From contig CANMFP010000008.1 in assembly GCA_947497265.1 (NCBI GenBank), positions 1 through 64,000 on the forward strand: 64,000 bases of DNA. Reading direction: 5' to 3'. Shown one piece after another: positions 33,900 through 43,005 of this stretch (position 1 is the stretch's first letter; each line of letters begins with the position of its first letter). A program made the position numbers and the translations under genes. The notes beneath the pieces were generated by a model, which made no database searches, was not told where the DNA came from, and saw only the letters and a program-made list of their open reading frames with translations. Source of the DNA: an uncultured Isoptericola sp. (lineage in GTDB: Bacteria > Actinomycetota > Actinomycetes > Actinomycetales > Cellulomonadaceae).

Positions 33900-35056
33900 C
33901 GATCCTCCGTGAGCTCGAACGTCAGGGTGCCGACGACGTCGTCGCCGTCGGTGAGCAGCCCCGTGCGGTACTTGTCGAACGTGGTGCACGGGTGCGAGAT
34001 GCCGAACCCGACCACGTCGCCCGGGGCGAGGTCGTCGTCCGGGACGTGCAGGTAGGCGTGCTGGTCGTCGAGCGCGGTCACCCGCGCGTCCAGCGCTCGG
34101 GCCGGCCCGAGCCGGCCCGCGGCGTCCGTGCCCCGCGCGACCAGCGGCAGGGGCAGGTCGAGGTCGAACGAGACGTCGCGGCGCCCCATCCCGCACACCG
34201 CCAGGCCGGTCTCCGGCGCGGAGAGCACGGACGCCCACACGGTGATCGCTGGGCGCAACGGGGCGACCCCGAGCCGGGTCCACGGGTCGGCGTGCGCGTA
34301 GTGCCCGTGGTCGTGGGCGACGTAGGCACCGGAGCGGACCACGACGCGCGCTCCCGGCGCCACGGTCAGCCGGCGCACCACCACGTCCGCGAAGGCGCTG
34401 CCCCCGGCCGACAGGACCACCGGGCCGTCGACGAGGTGCGCGACGGCGGCGCCCGCCTCGCGCAGCAGGACGCACCAGCGCGCGACGGCGTCCAGCTCGG
34501 GCACCGAGGTCCCCCCGGCGACGGGCCCCTCGTAGCCGCTGACACCCACGAGCCGCAGCCCGGCGCCGGCGACCGCTGCGGCCAGCGCGGCGACGCCCGC
34601 GACCGTGCGGACGCCGGTGCGCCCGCCGTCGACCCCCAGCTCGACGAGCACTCCGAGGCGGCGGTGGGTGACGCCGTCGAACGCGTCGGCCAGCACCTCG
34701 ACGCCACGGGCGGAGTCCACGCAGACCCAGACCTCGTCGGCGTCGCCCGCGTCGAGCGCGGCCCGCAGCCGGGTGGCGTCGCGCGGGTCGACGAGCTCGT
34801 TGGCCAGGAGCACCCGCCGCGCGGAGCCCCACGCCAGGACCGCGCGGAGCTGGGCGGGCGTCGCGACCGTCGCCGCCCAGGCGCCCGCGGCGCGCTGCCG
34901 CTCCCACAGCCCACGGGCCATGTGCGTCTTGACGTGCGGGGCGTGCTCGACGCCGGCCGCCGCCAGCGCCGACGCCACGGTCGCGACGTTGTGCTCGACG
35001 GCGGCACGGTCGAGCGTCAGCAGCGGCCAGGACAGGTGCGGGTCGTCGATCCTCAT
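33896..35056 (-). CDS. DSD1-type PLP enzyme (D-serine dehydratase / D-threonine aldolase family)
   Basis: A 386-aa fold-III PLP enzyme with an alanine-racemase-like barrel. The Schiff-base lysine is K43 in APHVKTHMARG. The C-terminal zinc pair of eukaryotic-type D-serine dehydratases appears as H355-x-C357 in SHPCTTFDKY. GVSGYEGPVAG and RSGAYVAHDHGHY are family segments. It should convert D-serine or another beta-hydroxy-D-amino acid to an oxo acid; exact substrate unknown. ATG preceded by GGGAGAA and overlapping the D-aminoacylase stop (ATGA). Confidence 0.85.
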   Translation of the reverse strand: MRIDDPHLSWPLLTLDRAAVEHNVATVASALAAAGVEHAPHVKTHMARGLWERQRAAGAWAATVATPAQLRAVLAWGSARRVLLANELVDPRDATRLRAALDAGDADEVWVCVDSARGVEVLADAFDGVTHRRLGVLVELGVDGGRTGVRTVAGVAALAAAVAGAGLRLVGVSGYEGPVAGGTSVPELDAVARWCVLLREAGAAVAHLVDGPVVLSAGGSAFADVVVRRLTVAPGARVVVRSGAYVAHDHGHYAHADPWTRLGVAPLRPAITVWASVLSAPETGLAVCGMGRRDVSFDLDLPLPLVARGTDAAGRLGPARALDARVTALDDQHAYLHVPDDDLAPGDVVGFGISHPCTTFDKYRTGLLTDGDDVVGTLTFELTEDR

Positions 35057-36657
35057 GATGCTGTTCTCCCTCGGGCGGTGGGTCGCAGGCCGCAGCCGGG
35101 GCGGGCTCCGGTCAGCTCGCCGCCGGCGAGCACGGGGGTCCCGGCGACGAGCACGTCGTCGATCCCGACGGCGGGCGTGCGGGGGGCTTCGTACGTCGCG
35201 CGGTCGGTCACGGCGTCCGGGTCGACGAGCACCAGGTCGGCGACGGCGCCCGGGGCCACGCGCCCGCGGTCGGTCAGCCCGAACCTCCGCGCGGCGCGGG
35301 CCGCGAGGTGCTCGGCGGCGTCGTGCCAGGTCCAGTCGCCGGTGGCCCGTACCTGCTCGGCGAGGAAGCGGGCGAACGCGCCCCAGCCTCGCGGGTGCGG
35401 CCGTCCGTCGTCCGCGTGCCCGCCGACGGGCTGGTAGACGGCGTCCGAGCCGGCGAGGTGGGCGGGGTGGGCGGCCAGCGCGCGCACCGACTCCGCGGTC
35501 CCGGTCGGCGGCTGGGCGAACACGCAGCTCGCTCGCAGCCGTGAGGCGCGCAGCACCCGCAGGGCCGCCTCCGACGGCGGCACCCGCCAGCGCGCGGCCA
35601 CGTCCACCAGAGCGTGCCCCGCCACGTCCCCCTCGCCCGGGTCGAGGCCGGGCACCCAGGCGAGGGTGACGCGCGGCCACAGCTCGTCCAGGTCCGCGAG
35701 GTGCGCGCGCAGCCGGACGCCGTGCTCCGGGTCGTCGATCGCGGCGAGGGTGGCGTCCGGGTCGGCGAGCGGCAGCCACGTGGGCAGTGCCACCATCGCG
35801 AGGATCGAGCAGCCCCGCAGGTACGGGTAGGAGTCGAAGGTGACGTCGAGGCCGTCCGCACGGGCCTCGTCGAGCAGCGCGGCGATCGGTCCGGCGGGGC
35901 CGTGCAGGTGCGAGACGTGGGTGGCGGCGCCGGTCGCGGCGGCGAGGCGGAACAGCTCGGTGAGCGCCGGACCGGCCTGGTCCTCGTAGCCGCGCATGTG
36001 GGAGACGTGCGGCAGCCCGTGCTCGGCGGCCACGGCGACGAGCGCGACGAGCTCGGCTTCCTGCGCCCACGCCGCCGGGACGTACTCCAGCCCCGTGGAC
36101 AGCCCCACCGCCCCGTCGGCGAAACCCCGGCGGGCCAGGGCGACCATCTCGGCGGTCTCGGCCGCGGTCGCCGCCCGCTGCGCCGTGCCCATCACGGTCC
36201 GGCGCAGCGTGCCGTGCGGCACCAGCGCCGAGACGTTGACCGGGGTGGCGCCGTCGTAGGTGGCCAGCAGCTCCGCCACGGTGCCGCCGTCGAACCTCGG
36301 GTGCGCCCCGTCGATCCCGGCGAAGTACCGGGCGGCCCACGCGGCGCCGTCGGCCGACGACGGCGCGTACCCCACGCCGTCGGACCCGGTGACGATCGAC
36401 GTGACGCCCTGCCGCAGCAGCGCGTGCTGGACGGCGGGGTCGTGCACCGCGCTGCCGCCGTGGACGTGCGCGTCGACGAATCCGGGCAGCGCGAGCCGGC
36501 CACCGCCGTCGAGCACCCGACCGGGACGGCGCGTGGTCGAGGGCTCGACCGACCGCACCGTGCCGGCGTCCAGCAGCACGTCGTGCGGTGCGGAGAGGCT
36601 CCCGTCCGGGCGGGGCAGCACCACGCCGCCGACGACGTCGACGGGCCGGTGACTCAT
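35053..36657 (-). CDS. N-acyl-D-amino-acid deacylase family amidohydrolase
   Basis: A 534-aa amidohydrolase of the D-aminoacylase branch. Metal motif HVH at H64/H66 (GFVDAHVHGGS), SHMRGYED, THVSHLHGPAG and a PGAVADLVLVDPD C-terminal strand. It should release a D-amino acid from an N-acyl form. The position that in characterised D-aminoacylases is a zinc-binding Cys (NCG) reads GSDG here, so the metal site or substrate may differ. Overlaps by ATGA with GH20 upstream and with the DSD1-type gene downstream. Confidence 0.85.
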   Translation of the reverse strand: MSHRPVDVVGGVVLPRPDGSLSAPHDVLLDAGTVRSVEPSTTRRPGRVLDGGGRLALPGFVDAHVHGGSAVHDPAVQHALLRQGVTSIVTGSDGVGYAPSSADGAAWAARYFAGIDGAHPRFDGGTVAELLATYDGATPVNVSALVPHGTLRRTVMGTAQRAATAAETAEMVALARRGFADGAVGLSTGLEYVPAAWAQEAELVALVAVAAEHGLPHVSHMRGYEDQAGPALTELFRLAAATGAATHVSHLHGPAGPIAALLDEARADGLDVTFDSYPYLRGCSILAMVALPTWLPLADPDATLAAIDDPEHGVRLRAHLADLDELWPRVTLAWVPGLDPGEGDVAGHALVDVAARWRVPPSEAALRVLRASRLRASCVFAQPPTGTAESVRALAAHPAHLAGSDAVYQPVGGHADDGRPHPRGWGAFARFLAEQVRATGDWTWHDAAEHLAARAARRFGLTDRGRVAPGAVADLVLVDPDAVTDRATYEAPRTPAVGIDDVLVAGTPVLAGGELTGARPGCGLRPTARGRTAS

Positions 36658-38414
36658 GCGGGGGCCTCCGGCTCGGCGCCGTCGCGGCCGGCGACCCAGC
36701 CGCCCGCGCCCTCCCACCCGGCGGCCGCCCGCTCGGCCGCGAGGTCGCGCGGATAGCCCGCGACGCCCGGCCGCGTCTGCCACGGGAGCGGACCTCCCGG
36801 CGGGCGGAACTCCACGCCCGCCGCGGCGAGCCGCGGCAGGTGCGCGCTCTCGAGCCGTTCGAGGAACGCGTTGCCGGCCGGGCCGCCCACGTGCCGCGGC
36901 GCGGGGTCGGTGGTCCACACCGCCTCCGCGAAGGCCGCCAGCCGAGGGAAGGCCGCGTAGTCGATGCGCCGCGCCGAGTCGAGGTGCTCGGTCCACACCT
37001 GGGCCTGTGCGCCCAGGAGGGCACCGGGCAGCTCGGTGGGCAGCTCGGGCCGGGCGTCCCGTACGGCGGGCGGCAGCGGGTCGAACGCATAGACGTCCGC
37101 CGTGGTCCGGACGAACCCCACCGGGACGGGCTCGTCCGGACCGTCGGCGGCACGGTGGTCCAGGTAGACCTCCTGCTCGGGCGCCATGACGACGTCGTGC
37201 CCGGCAGCCATCGCGTCGAGCGCCACCGCGTGCCCGCGCCAGCACAGGACCACGGCGTCACGCGGCAGGTCGGGGCCGAACGCCTCGTCCCACACCACCG
37301 CCCGGCGCCCCCTGGTCCGCAGGTGGTCGGCGAGGCGGGCGACGAACCAGCCGTGCAGGCGGGCGACGTCCGGGGTGCCGTCGTCGGCGACGAGACCCAG
37401 CCCGGCGGCGCGGTCGACGACGTCGGGCCGTTCGCTCCACGCGGTGGTCGGCACCTCGTCGCCGCCGAGGGACACGAACGGTGCGTCGAAGACGCGGCAC
37501 ACCTCGTCGAGCACGTCCCGGAAGAACCCCAGCGTCGCCTCGGAGGGGTCGAGCACGTCGTCGCTGATCCCCCAGGTGGTCGAGACCTCGTGCGTGCCGG
37601 AGCGGGCGGCGAGCGCCGGGTAGGCCGCGAGCACGGCGCGCACGTGCCCCGGCACGTCGATCTCGGGGACCACCATGACACCGCGCTCGCGGGCGTAGCC
37701 GACGATCTCGCGCAGGTCGTCGGCGGTGTAGTACCCGCCGTGCGGGCGGCCGTCCGCGGTGCCGGTACGCCACGTGCCGACGGTGGACTCGCGGCGCCAC
37801 GCGCCGACCTCGGTGAGTCGCGGGTACCGGTCGATCTCGATGCGCCAGCCCTGGTCGTCGGAGAGGTGGAGCTGGAGCACGTTCAGATGGTGCGCTGCGG
37901 CCTGGTCGACGAACCGCAGCACGTCGGCCTTCGGCAGGAAGTGCCGGGCGACGTCGAGCAGCACCCCGCGCCAGTGGTGGCGCGGCGCGTCCTGGAGGCG
38001 CACCGCCGGCAGCACGAACGGCGCCCCGGCCGACCGCCGGAACGCCTGGGCACCGGCAAGCTGGCGCAGCGTCTGCGCGGCGGCGAACGCACCGGGCAGG
38101 TCGGCGGCGGTCACGTGCACGACGGCGTCGCTCACGTCGAGCGTGTAGGCACCGGCAGCGAGGGTTTCGTCGAGCACGAAGCGGACGGTTGCGACCGTGG
38201 CGCCGTCCTCGACCTCGTCCGTGAGCGTCGCCGGGACGAGGTCGAGGCCGAAGCTCTCCTCGGTGACCCGGCGCCACCACCGTGCCGCCGGGGCGAGTGC
38301 TGGATGGGAAGCCACGCGGGAGCCGTCCGCCGGCGTGAGCTCGCCGGGGCGCGGCTCGGCCGAGGCGGGGCAGGGAACAGTAGGGACCGTCGTCGGCGGT
38401 GTGTCGTGCGGCAC
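36654..38414 (-). CDS. Cytoplasmic beta-N-acetylhexosaminidase, GH20
   Basis: A 586-aa GH20 enzyme with N-terminal GH20b domain and catalytic TIM barrel. HLNVLQLHLSDDQGWRIE, GYARERGVMVVPEIDVPGH and the catalytic pair in VSLGGDEVPTTAW are present. It releases terminal GlcNAc/GalNAc using the substrate acetamido group. There is no signal peptide (N terminus MPHDTPPTTVPTVP), so it should act inside the cell on imported oligosaccharides. First gene of a four-gene operon; GTG start, apparently leaderless. Confidence 0.92.
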   Translation of the reverse strand: MPHDTPPTTVPTVPCPASAEPRPGELTPADGSRVASHPALAPAARWWRRVTEESFGLDLVPATLTDEVEDGATVATVRFVLDETLAAGAYTLDVSDAVVHVTAADLPGAFAAAQTLRQLAGAQAFRRSAGAPFVLPAVRLQDAPRHHWRGVLLDVARHFLPKADVLRFVDQAAAHHLNVLQLHLSDDQGWRIEIDRYPRLTEVGAWRRESTVGTWRTGTADGRPHGGYYTADDLREIVGYARERGVMVVPEIDVPGHVRAVLAAYPALAARSGTHEVSTTWGISDDVLDPSEATLGFFRDVLDEVCRVFDAPFVSLGGDEVPTTAWSERPDVVDRAAGLGLVADDGTPDVARLHGWFVARLADHLRTRGRRAVVWDEAFGPDLPRDAVVLCWRGHAVALDAMAAGHDVVMAPEQEVYLDHRAADGPDEPVPVGFVRTTADVYAFDPLPPAVRDARPELPTELPGALLGAQAQVWTEHLDSARRIDYAAFPRLAAFAEAVWTTDPAPRHVGGPAGNAFLERLESAHLPRLAAAGVEFRPPGGPLPWQTRPGVAGYPRDLAAERAAAGWEGAGGWVAGRDGAEPEAPA

Positions 38415-38420
38415 ACCGTC

Positions 38421-38426
38421 ACCCTA
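38421..38426 (-). promoter_or_regulatory. Candidate -10 box of the GH20 operon
   Basis: TAGGGT, 6 nt before the GTG at 38414. The 16-nt block TTAGGGTGACGGTGTG is identical at the LCP gene start (63957-63972). A CCTGACAATCAGG palindrome at 38444-38456 lies over the expected -35 region and could be an operator. Confidence 0.55.
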
Positions 38427-38451
38427 ACGAATTGGGTAGCACTCCTGACAA

Positions 38452-40182
38452 TCAGGGCTGACCGTTCGTGTCCTCGGGCGGCGCTTCCTCGACGGGTACC
38501 AGCGGTTCCTCGTCGGCAACGCGGTTGCGGCCCCGGCCCGCGACCTTCGGCCGGCCACGGGACTCAGCACGGTCGCGCTTGGCCAGGACGCCCGCGAACT
38601 GCGCCTCGATCGCCGCGCGGCGCTCCGAGGACAGGGACTTGATCATGGCGACCATCATGAGGAACACGAGGACGAAGATGGGCAGACCGATCACGGTGAT
38701 GACCTGTTGGAGGGCCTCGAGGCCCTTCGCACCGGTGACTCCGCCGAGGATGATCAGCGAGGCGGCCAGTGCACCCTCGCTCACGCCCCAGAAGACACGC
38801 TGACGCGTGGGGCCGGCGTCCGGGGTCCCCGCACAGAGCATGTCGACCACCAGGGACGCCGAGTCCGAGGATGTGGCGAAGAACAGGGCGACCACCACCA
38901 CGGCGATCCCTGAGATCAGCGTCGCAGCGGGAAACTGCTCGAAGAACGTGAACATCGCCAGGGCCACGTCCTCCGAGACCGCCTCGGAGATCACCCCGCC
39001 CGACCCGCCGATGCCGTCGATCTCCATCGCCGACCAGCCGAAGACGACGAACCACACCACCGTGAAGAGCGTCGGCGCGAGCAGCACGCCACCGACGAAC
39101 TGACGGATGGTCCGCCCCTTCGAGATCCGCGCGAGGAACACGCCCATGAACGGCGCCCAGGTCACCGTCCAGGCCCAGTAGAAGACCGTCCAGTCGCCCT
39201 GCCAGCCCCAGCCGCCGTCCTTGGTGAACGGCGACATCGCGTCGTTCCAGAACGCCAGCCCTGTCAGGTCCTGCAGGTAGACCCCGATGCTCTGCGGGAT
39301 CTGGCGCAGCAGGAACACGGTGTCACCGCTGATGAGGATGAAGATCATCAGTCCGACGGCCATGAGGATGTTGATGTTCGACAGGCGCTTCACGCCCTTG
39401 TCGAGCCCTGCGACGATAGAGATCACGGCCACCGCGGTGAGCACCGTGATGATGCCCACCTGGAGCAGGGTGCTGTTCTCGATGTTCGGCAGCAGGTGGT
39501 TGATGCCGGCGCCGATCTGCGAGGTACCCAGGCCCAGCGACACCGCCAGACCGAACAGCGTGCCGAGCACCGCGAAGATGTCGATCGTCCGGCCGATCGG
39601 TCCGTGGATCCGCTCCTTGAGGAACGGGTAGAACACCGAGCTGACACGCAGCGGGAGGTCGTACCGGTAGACGAAGTAGCCGAAGGCGAGGCCCGGCAGC
39701 GTGAAGATGGTCCAGGTGTGCAGTCCCAGGTCGTACAACGAGACCGACATCGCGTCCTCGGCCGCCTCCGCCGAGTACGGCTCCACCCCCGCGAACGGAG
39801 GCGTACCGAAGTGGGAGATCGGTTCGGCGACGCCCCAGAACATCAGCACCGTGCCGATCCCGCCGGCGAACAGCATCGCGAACCACGACAGGTTCCCGTA
39901 TTCCGGCCGGGCGTCGTCCGGCCCGAGCCGCAGGTGACCGTAGCGGCTCAGCGCGACCCAGGCCAGGAACAGCAGCCAGACCGTCACGCCGAGGATGAAG
40001 AACCAGCCCAGGTTGGTGACGATCCACTCGCGCGCGCTCCCGAACGCCGACCCGATCGGCGCGGGGAAGATCATCAGCACGACGAGGAACAGCACCATCA
40101 GTGCGGCCGAGACGAAGAAGATGATCGGATCGGTCCGCAGACCCAGCCGCCTCGCGACGACGTCGAGCTTTCCCTCGGCCAT
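38452..40182 (-). CDS. BCCT family betaine/choline/carnitine transporter
   Basis: A 576-aa membrane protein with 12 predicted helices. Family signatures: FAGGIGTVLMFWGVAEPISHF in the first third, FYWAWTVTWAPFMGVFLARISKGRTIRQF near residue 320-350, and ATSSDSASLVVDML. Such transporters take up glycine betaine, choline or carnitine with sodium or protons for osmoprotection. The C-terminal tail is charged and could be the osmosensing element. ATG at 40182 follows GGGGAG. It is 125 bp downstream of hrpB and probably separately transcribed. Confidence 0.9.
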   Translation of the reverse strand: MAEGKLDVVARRLGLRTDPIIFFVSAALMVLFLVVLMIFPAPIGSAFGSAREWIVTNLGWFFILGVTVWLLFLAWVALSRYGHLRLGPDDARPEYGNLSWFAMLFAGGIGTVLMFWGVAEPISHFGTPPFAGVEPYSAEAAEDAMSVSLYDLGLHTWTIFTLPGLAFGYFVYRYDLPLRVSSVFYPFLKERIHGPIGRTIDIFAVLGTLFGLAVSLGLGTSQIGAGINHLLPNIENSTLLQVGIITVLTAVAVISIVAGLDKGVKRLSNINILMAVGLMIFILISGDTVFLLRQIPQSIGVYLQDLTGLAFWNDAMSPFTKDGGWGWQGDWTVFYWAWTVTWAPFMGVFLARISKGRTIRQFVGGVLLAPTLFTVVWFVVFGWSAMEIDGIGGSGGVISEAVSEDVALAMFTFFEQFPAATLISGIAVVVVALFFATSSDSASLVVDMLCAGTPDAGPTRQRVFWGVSEGALAASLIILGGVTGAKGLEALQQVITVIGLPIFVLVFLMMVAMIKSLSSERRAAIEAQFAGVLAKRDRAESRGRPKVAGRGRNRVADEEPLVPVEEAPPEDTNGQP

Positions 40183-40307
40183 GGCTACCACTCCCCTGTG
40201 ACGATCATCACGTCCCACCCTGAAGGTGGTGGAGTCGATAGTCCAGCACCGGGCCGCTCCCCGCGCGTCGTGAGGCGCCGGACGCGGTCTGTCGGCGCGC
40301 CGCGGCC

Positions 40308-42851
40308 TCAGCCGCGCGAGGCCTTCTTGGTCCGGCTCGTCGCGCTGGCGGCCGCCGGGTCCTCCGGCCACGGGTGCTTGGGATACCGTCCGCGCAGCTC
40401 GGCCCGGACCTGCGGATACCCCGTGCGCCAGAACCCGGCGAGATCGGCGGTCACGGCGGCCGGCCGACGAGCCGGCGAGAGCAGCTCCAGGACCAGCGCC
40501 ACACGGCCCCCGGCCAGGGCGGGGGCGCCCTGCCAGCCGAACACCTCCTGGATCCGGACGGCCAGGACAGGACGGTCCGGGTCGGAGTAGTCGACACGCA
40601 GGGCCGAGCCGGTGGGGACGACGACGCGCTCGGGGGCGAGCACGTCGAGCCGGGCGGCCTCGGGCCACGGGAGCAGCCGGCGCAGCGCCGTCGTCGTGTC
40701 CAGGCGGCGCAGGTCCCGGGCCGTCCTCACCCGGTCGAGGTCCGGCCCGAGCCACTCGGGCACACGATCCTCCAGCGCCGCGTCGGAGACGTCCGGCCAC
40801 GGTTCGCCGAGTGCCGCGTGCAGGAACGCCAGCCGACGCCGCAGCGAGATGGCTGCCGGAGGCCACGGCACCAGGTCGAGCCCTTCCGTGCGCAGGCCCT
40901 GCTGCACCGCTGTGGCGACCAGATCCGCCGGAGGGTGGGTCAGGGGCTCCGCGGACAGCTCGATCGCCCCGAGTCGCGCCACGCGGCGTGACACCAGCCG
41001 GCCGTCCCGCCACGCGACGTCGTCCACCGTGCCCAGCAGCCCGGCAGCCGCGTCGCTGGCGGTGGCCTCGTCGATCGGCACCGCCGACCGGACGAGGGCG
41101 TCGGGCTGCCCGGGTGACCGGGTCGCCTCGGCGACGGCGAGCCACTCGCTGCCGGCCAGGGCGCCCCCGGACAGGCGCGCGCCCGCTCCCCCGGCCATGA
41201 GGTACCGGTCGGACCCGGGCCGCCTGCGGGCGATGCGGTCGGGATGGGCCAAGGCCGTCACGGTCCCGACAGCGAGGTCCAGACTCATCCCCGGCACACC
41301 GGACACCTTCCCGGCCCGGCCGACGCGCGAACCTCGGCCCGGTCGCGAGGCAATCCGCTCCCAGCGGTCCGCCTCGCGCCCCCACGAGCCGCCTCGCCCC
41401 GGTGCGGAGCGCAGGCGGCGCAGCGCCGCCGTCAGGTCGACGTCGCTCGGGCCGCCGTCGGCAGCGAGCAGGGCGACCGTCTCCGCCGCGATGCGGGGGC
41501 CGACCACCGCCGCGCCGTCGAGCAGCGCCCGTGCCAGCCGAGGGTCCATACCGACCGCAGCGATCTCCCGCCCGCGCGCGGTGACGGAGCCGTCGGACGT
41601 CACGGCGCCGAGCTCGGCGAGGACGGCGTGAGCGGCCTCCGCGGCAGCGGGCGGTGGCGCGTCCAGCAGTGCGAGCCCTCGCCCGCCCGGTGCACCCCAC
41701 ACGGCGAGCTCGAGCATCGGACCGGTCAGGTCCGCGGTGAGGATCTCGGGTCGGGGGTGGCGCACCATCTGGGCGTGCTCACCCTCGGACCAGCACCGGT
41801 ACACCGCCCCGGGGCCCTGGCGCCCGGCCCGTCCGGCGCGCTGCTCGGCGGTGGCCCGGCTCACGCTGACGGTGACGAGCCCGGCCAGACCACGGTGGTG
41901 GTCGGTGCGAGGCTCGCGGGCGAGTCCGGCGTCCACCACGACCCGGACGCCCGGGACGGTGAGCGAGGACTCCGCCACCGCCGTGGAGACGACGACGCGC
42001 CGCCGGGACGTCGCCTGCAGCGCACGGTCCTGCTCCCGTCCCGGCAGCCGGCCGTGGAGCGGCAGCACGTCGGCATCAGGCCACGCCGCGCGGGCGCGCC
42101 GCACCACGTCGTCGACCTCCCGCGCACCGGGAAGGAAGACCAGGACGTCACCGGTCTGCTCCCGCAGAGCCCGTCCCAGGACGTCGGTGACATGGCCGAG
42201 GAACTCGCGACCGGTACCCGCCGGTGTCAACCGCGGTGCCGAGCGCGGCGTCGGGCACCACACGGTCGAGACCGGGTGGAGAGCCCCGGACACCGTCACG
42301 ACCGATGTGCCGGCCCCGAGCAGGTCCGCGACCCGGCCCGCCTCGACCGTGGCCGACATGGCCACGACGGCGAGGTCGTCGCGCAGCGCCGCACGGACCT
42401 CGACCAGCATGGCGAGCAGGAGGTCGGCATCGACCTGTCGCTCATGGATCTCGTCGAGCACGACGGCGCTCACGCCCGGGAGCTCCGGGGCGTGCTGCAG
42501 GCGGCGCAGCAGGGTGCCGGCGGTCACGAACTCCACGAGGGTCTCGGGACCGGTCTGCCGATCCCCACGCACCGAGAAGCCTGCCGTGCGGCCCACCGGC
42601 TCGCCGAGGAGGCCGGCAAGCCGGCGAGCGCCGGCGCGGGCGGCGATCCGACGCGGCTGCGTGACGACGACACGGCCGCCCAGGGCGACGGCGAGCGCGG
42701 GTGGGACCAGGGTGGTCTTCCCGCTTCCCGGCGGGGACTGCAGCACCGCAGACCCGGAGGCCTGCACCGCCGCGTCCAGCTCGCCGAGCCCGTCGACGAC
42801 CGGCAGCGTCGGTGGGGCGGCGAGGAGGTCGACGAGTGCGGACACGGACAT
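40308..42851 (-). CDS. hrpB: ATP-dependent helicase HrpB
   Basis: An 847-aa DEAH-box SF2 helicase. Walker A PGSGKTT at 41-47, VVTQPRRIAAR, VVLDEIHERQ (DEIH box), AMSATVEAG, and motif VI TAEQRAGRAGRQGPG. A C-terminal HrpB-specific domain ends with QEVFGWQGAPAL and PQVRAELRGRYPKHPWPEDP, diagnostic for HrpB. Biological role is poorly defined; RNA-related. ATG at 42851, with a GTG two codons earlier as alternative. Confidence 0.92.
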   Translation of the reverse strand: MSVSALVDLLAAPPTLPVVDGLGELDAAVQASGSAVLQSPPGSGKTTLVPPALAVALGGRVVVTQPRRIAARAGARRLAGLLGEPVGRTAGFSVRGDRQTGPETLVEFVTAGTLLRRLQHAPELPGVSAVVLDEIHERQVDADLLLAMLVEVRAALRDDLAVVAMSATVEAGRVADLLGAGTSVVTVSGALHPVSTVWCPTPRSAPRLTPAGTGREFLGHVTDVLGRALREQTGDVLVFLPGAREVDDVVRRARAAWPDADVLPLHGRLPGREQDRALQATSRRRVVVSTAVAESSLTVPGVRVVVDAGLAREPRTDHHRGLAGLVTVSVSRATAEQRAGRAGRQGPGAVYRCWSEGEHAQMVRHPRPEILTADLTGPMLELAVWGAPGGRGLALLDAPPPAAAEAAHAVLAELGAVTSDGSVTARGREIAAVGMDPRLARALLDGAAVVGPRIAAETVALLAADGGPSDVDLTAALRRLRSAPGRGGSWGREADRWERIASRPGRGSRVGRAGKVSGVPGMSLDLAVGTVTALAHPDRIARRRPGSDRYLMAGGAGARLSGGALAGSEWLAVAEATRSPGQPDALVRSAVPIDEATASDAAAGLLGTVDDVAWRDGRLVSRRVARLGAIELSAEPLTHPPADLVATAVQQGLRTEGLDLVPWPPAAISLRRRLAFLHAALGEPWPDVSDAALEDRVPEWLGPDLDRVRTARDLRRLDTTTALRRLLPWPEAARLDVLAPERVVVPTGSALRVDYSDPDRPVLAVRIQEVFGWQGAPALAGGRVALVLELLSPARRPAAVTADLAGFWRTGYPQVRAELRGRYPKHPWPEDPAAASATSRTKKASRG

Positions 42852-42946
42852 GCGCACCAGTGTGACGCGCCCGGCGCACGCGGCTCGACCGGGTCCACGG
42901 ATCGTCCTCGCCGCCCGGGCTCGGAAGACAGCCGTGCCCGAAACAC

Positions 42947-43000
42947 CACAAGGCCCGGACTCCTGCCGGCGAGTTCGCTGGCAAGTGTCCGAGCCTTGTG
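42947..43000 (-). terminator. Hairpin downstream of tmRNA
   Basis: CACAAGG...CCTTGTG with CGGAC/GTCCG and GCC/GGC inner pairs gives a 54-nt stem-loop six bases beyond the tmRNA 3' end. On the minus strand it is followed by GTGTTTCGGG, a weak T tract. It also lies upstream of hrpB. Confidence 0.6.
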
Positions 43001-43005
43001 CACGG

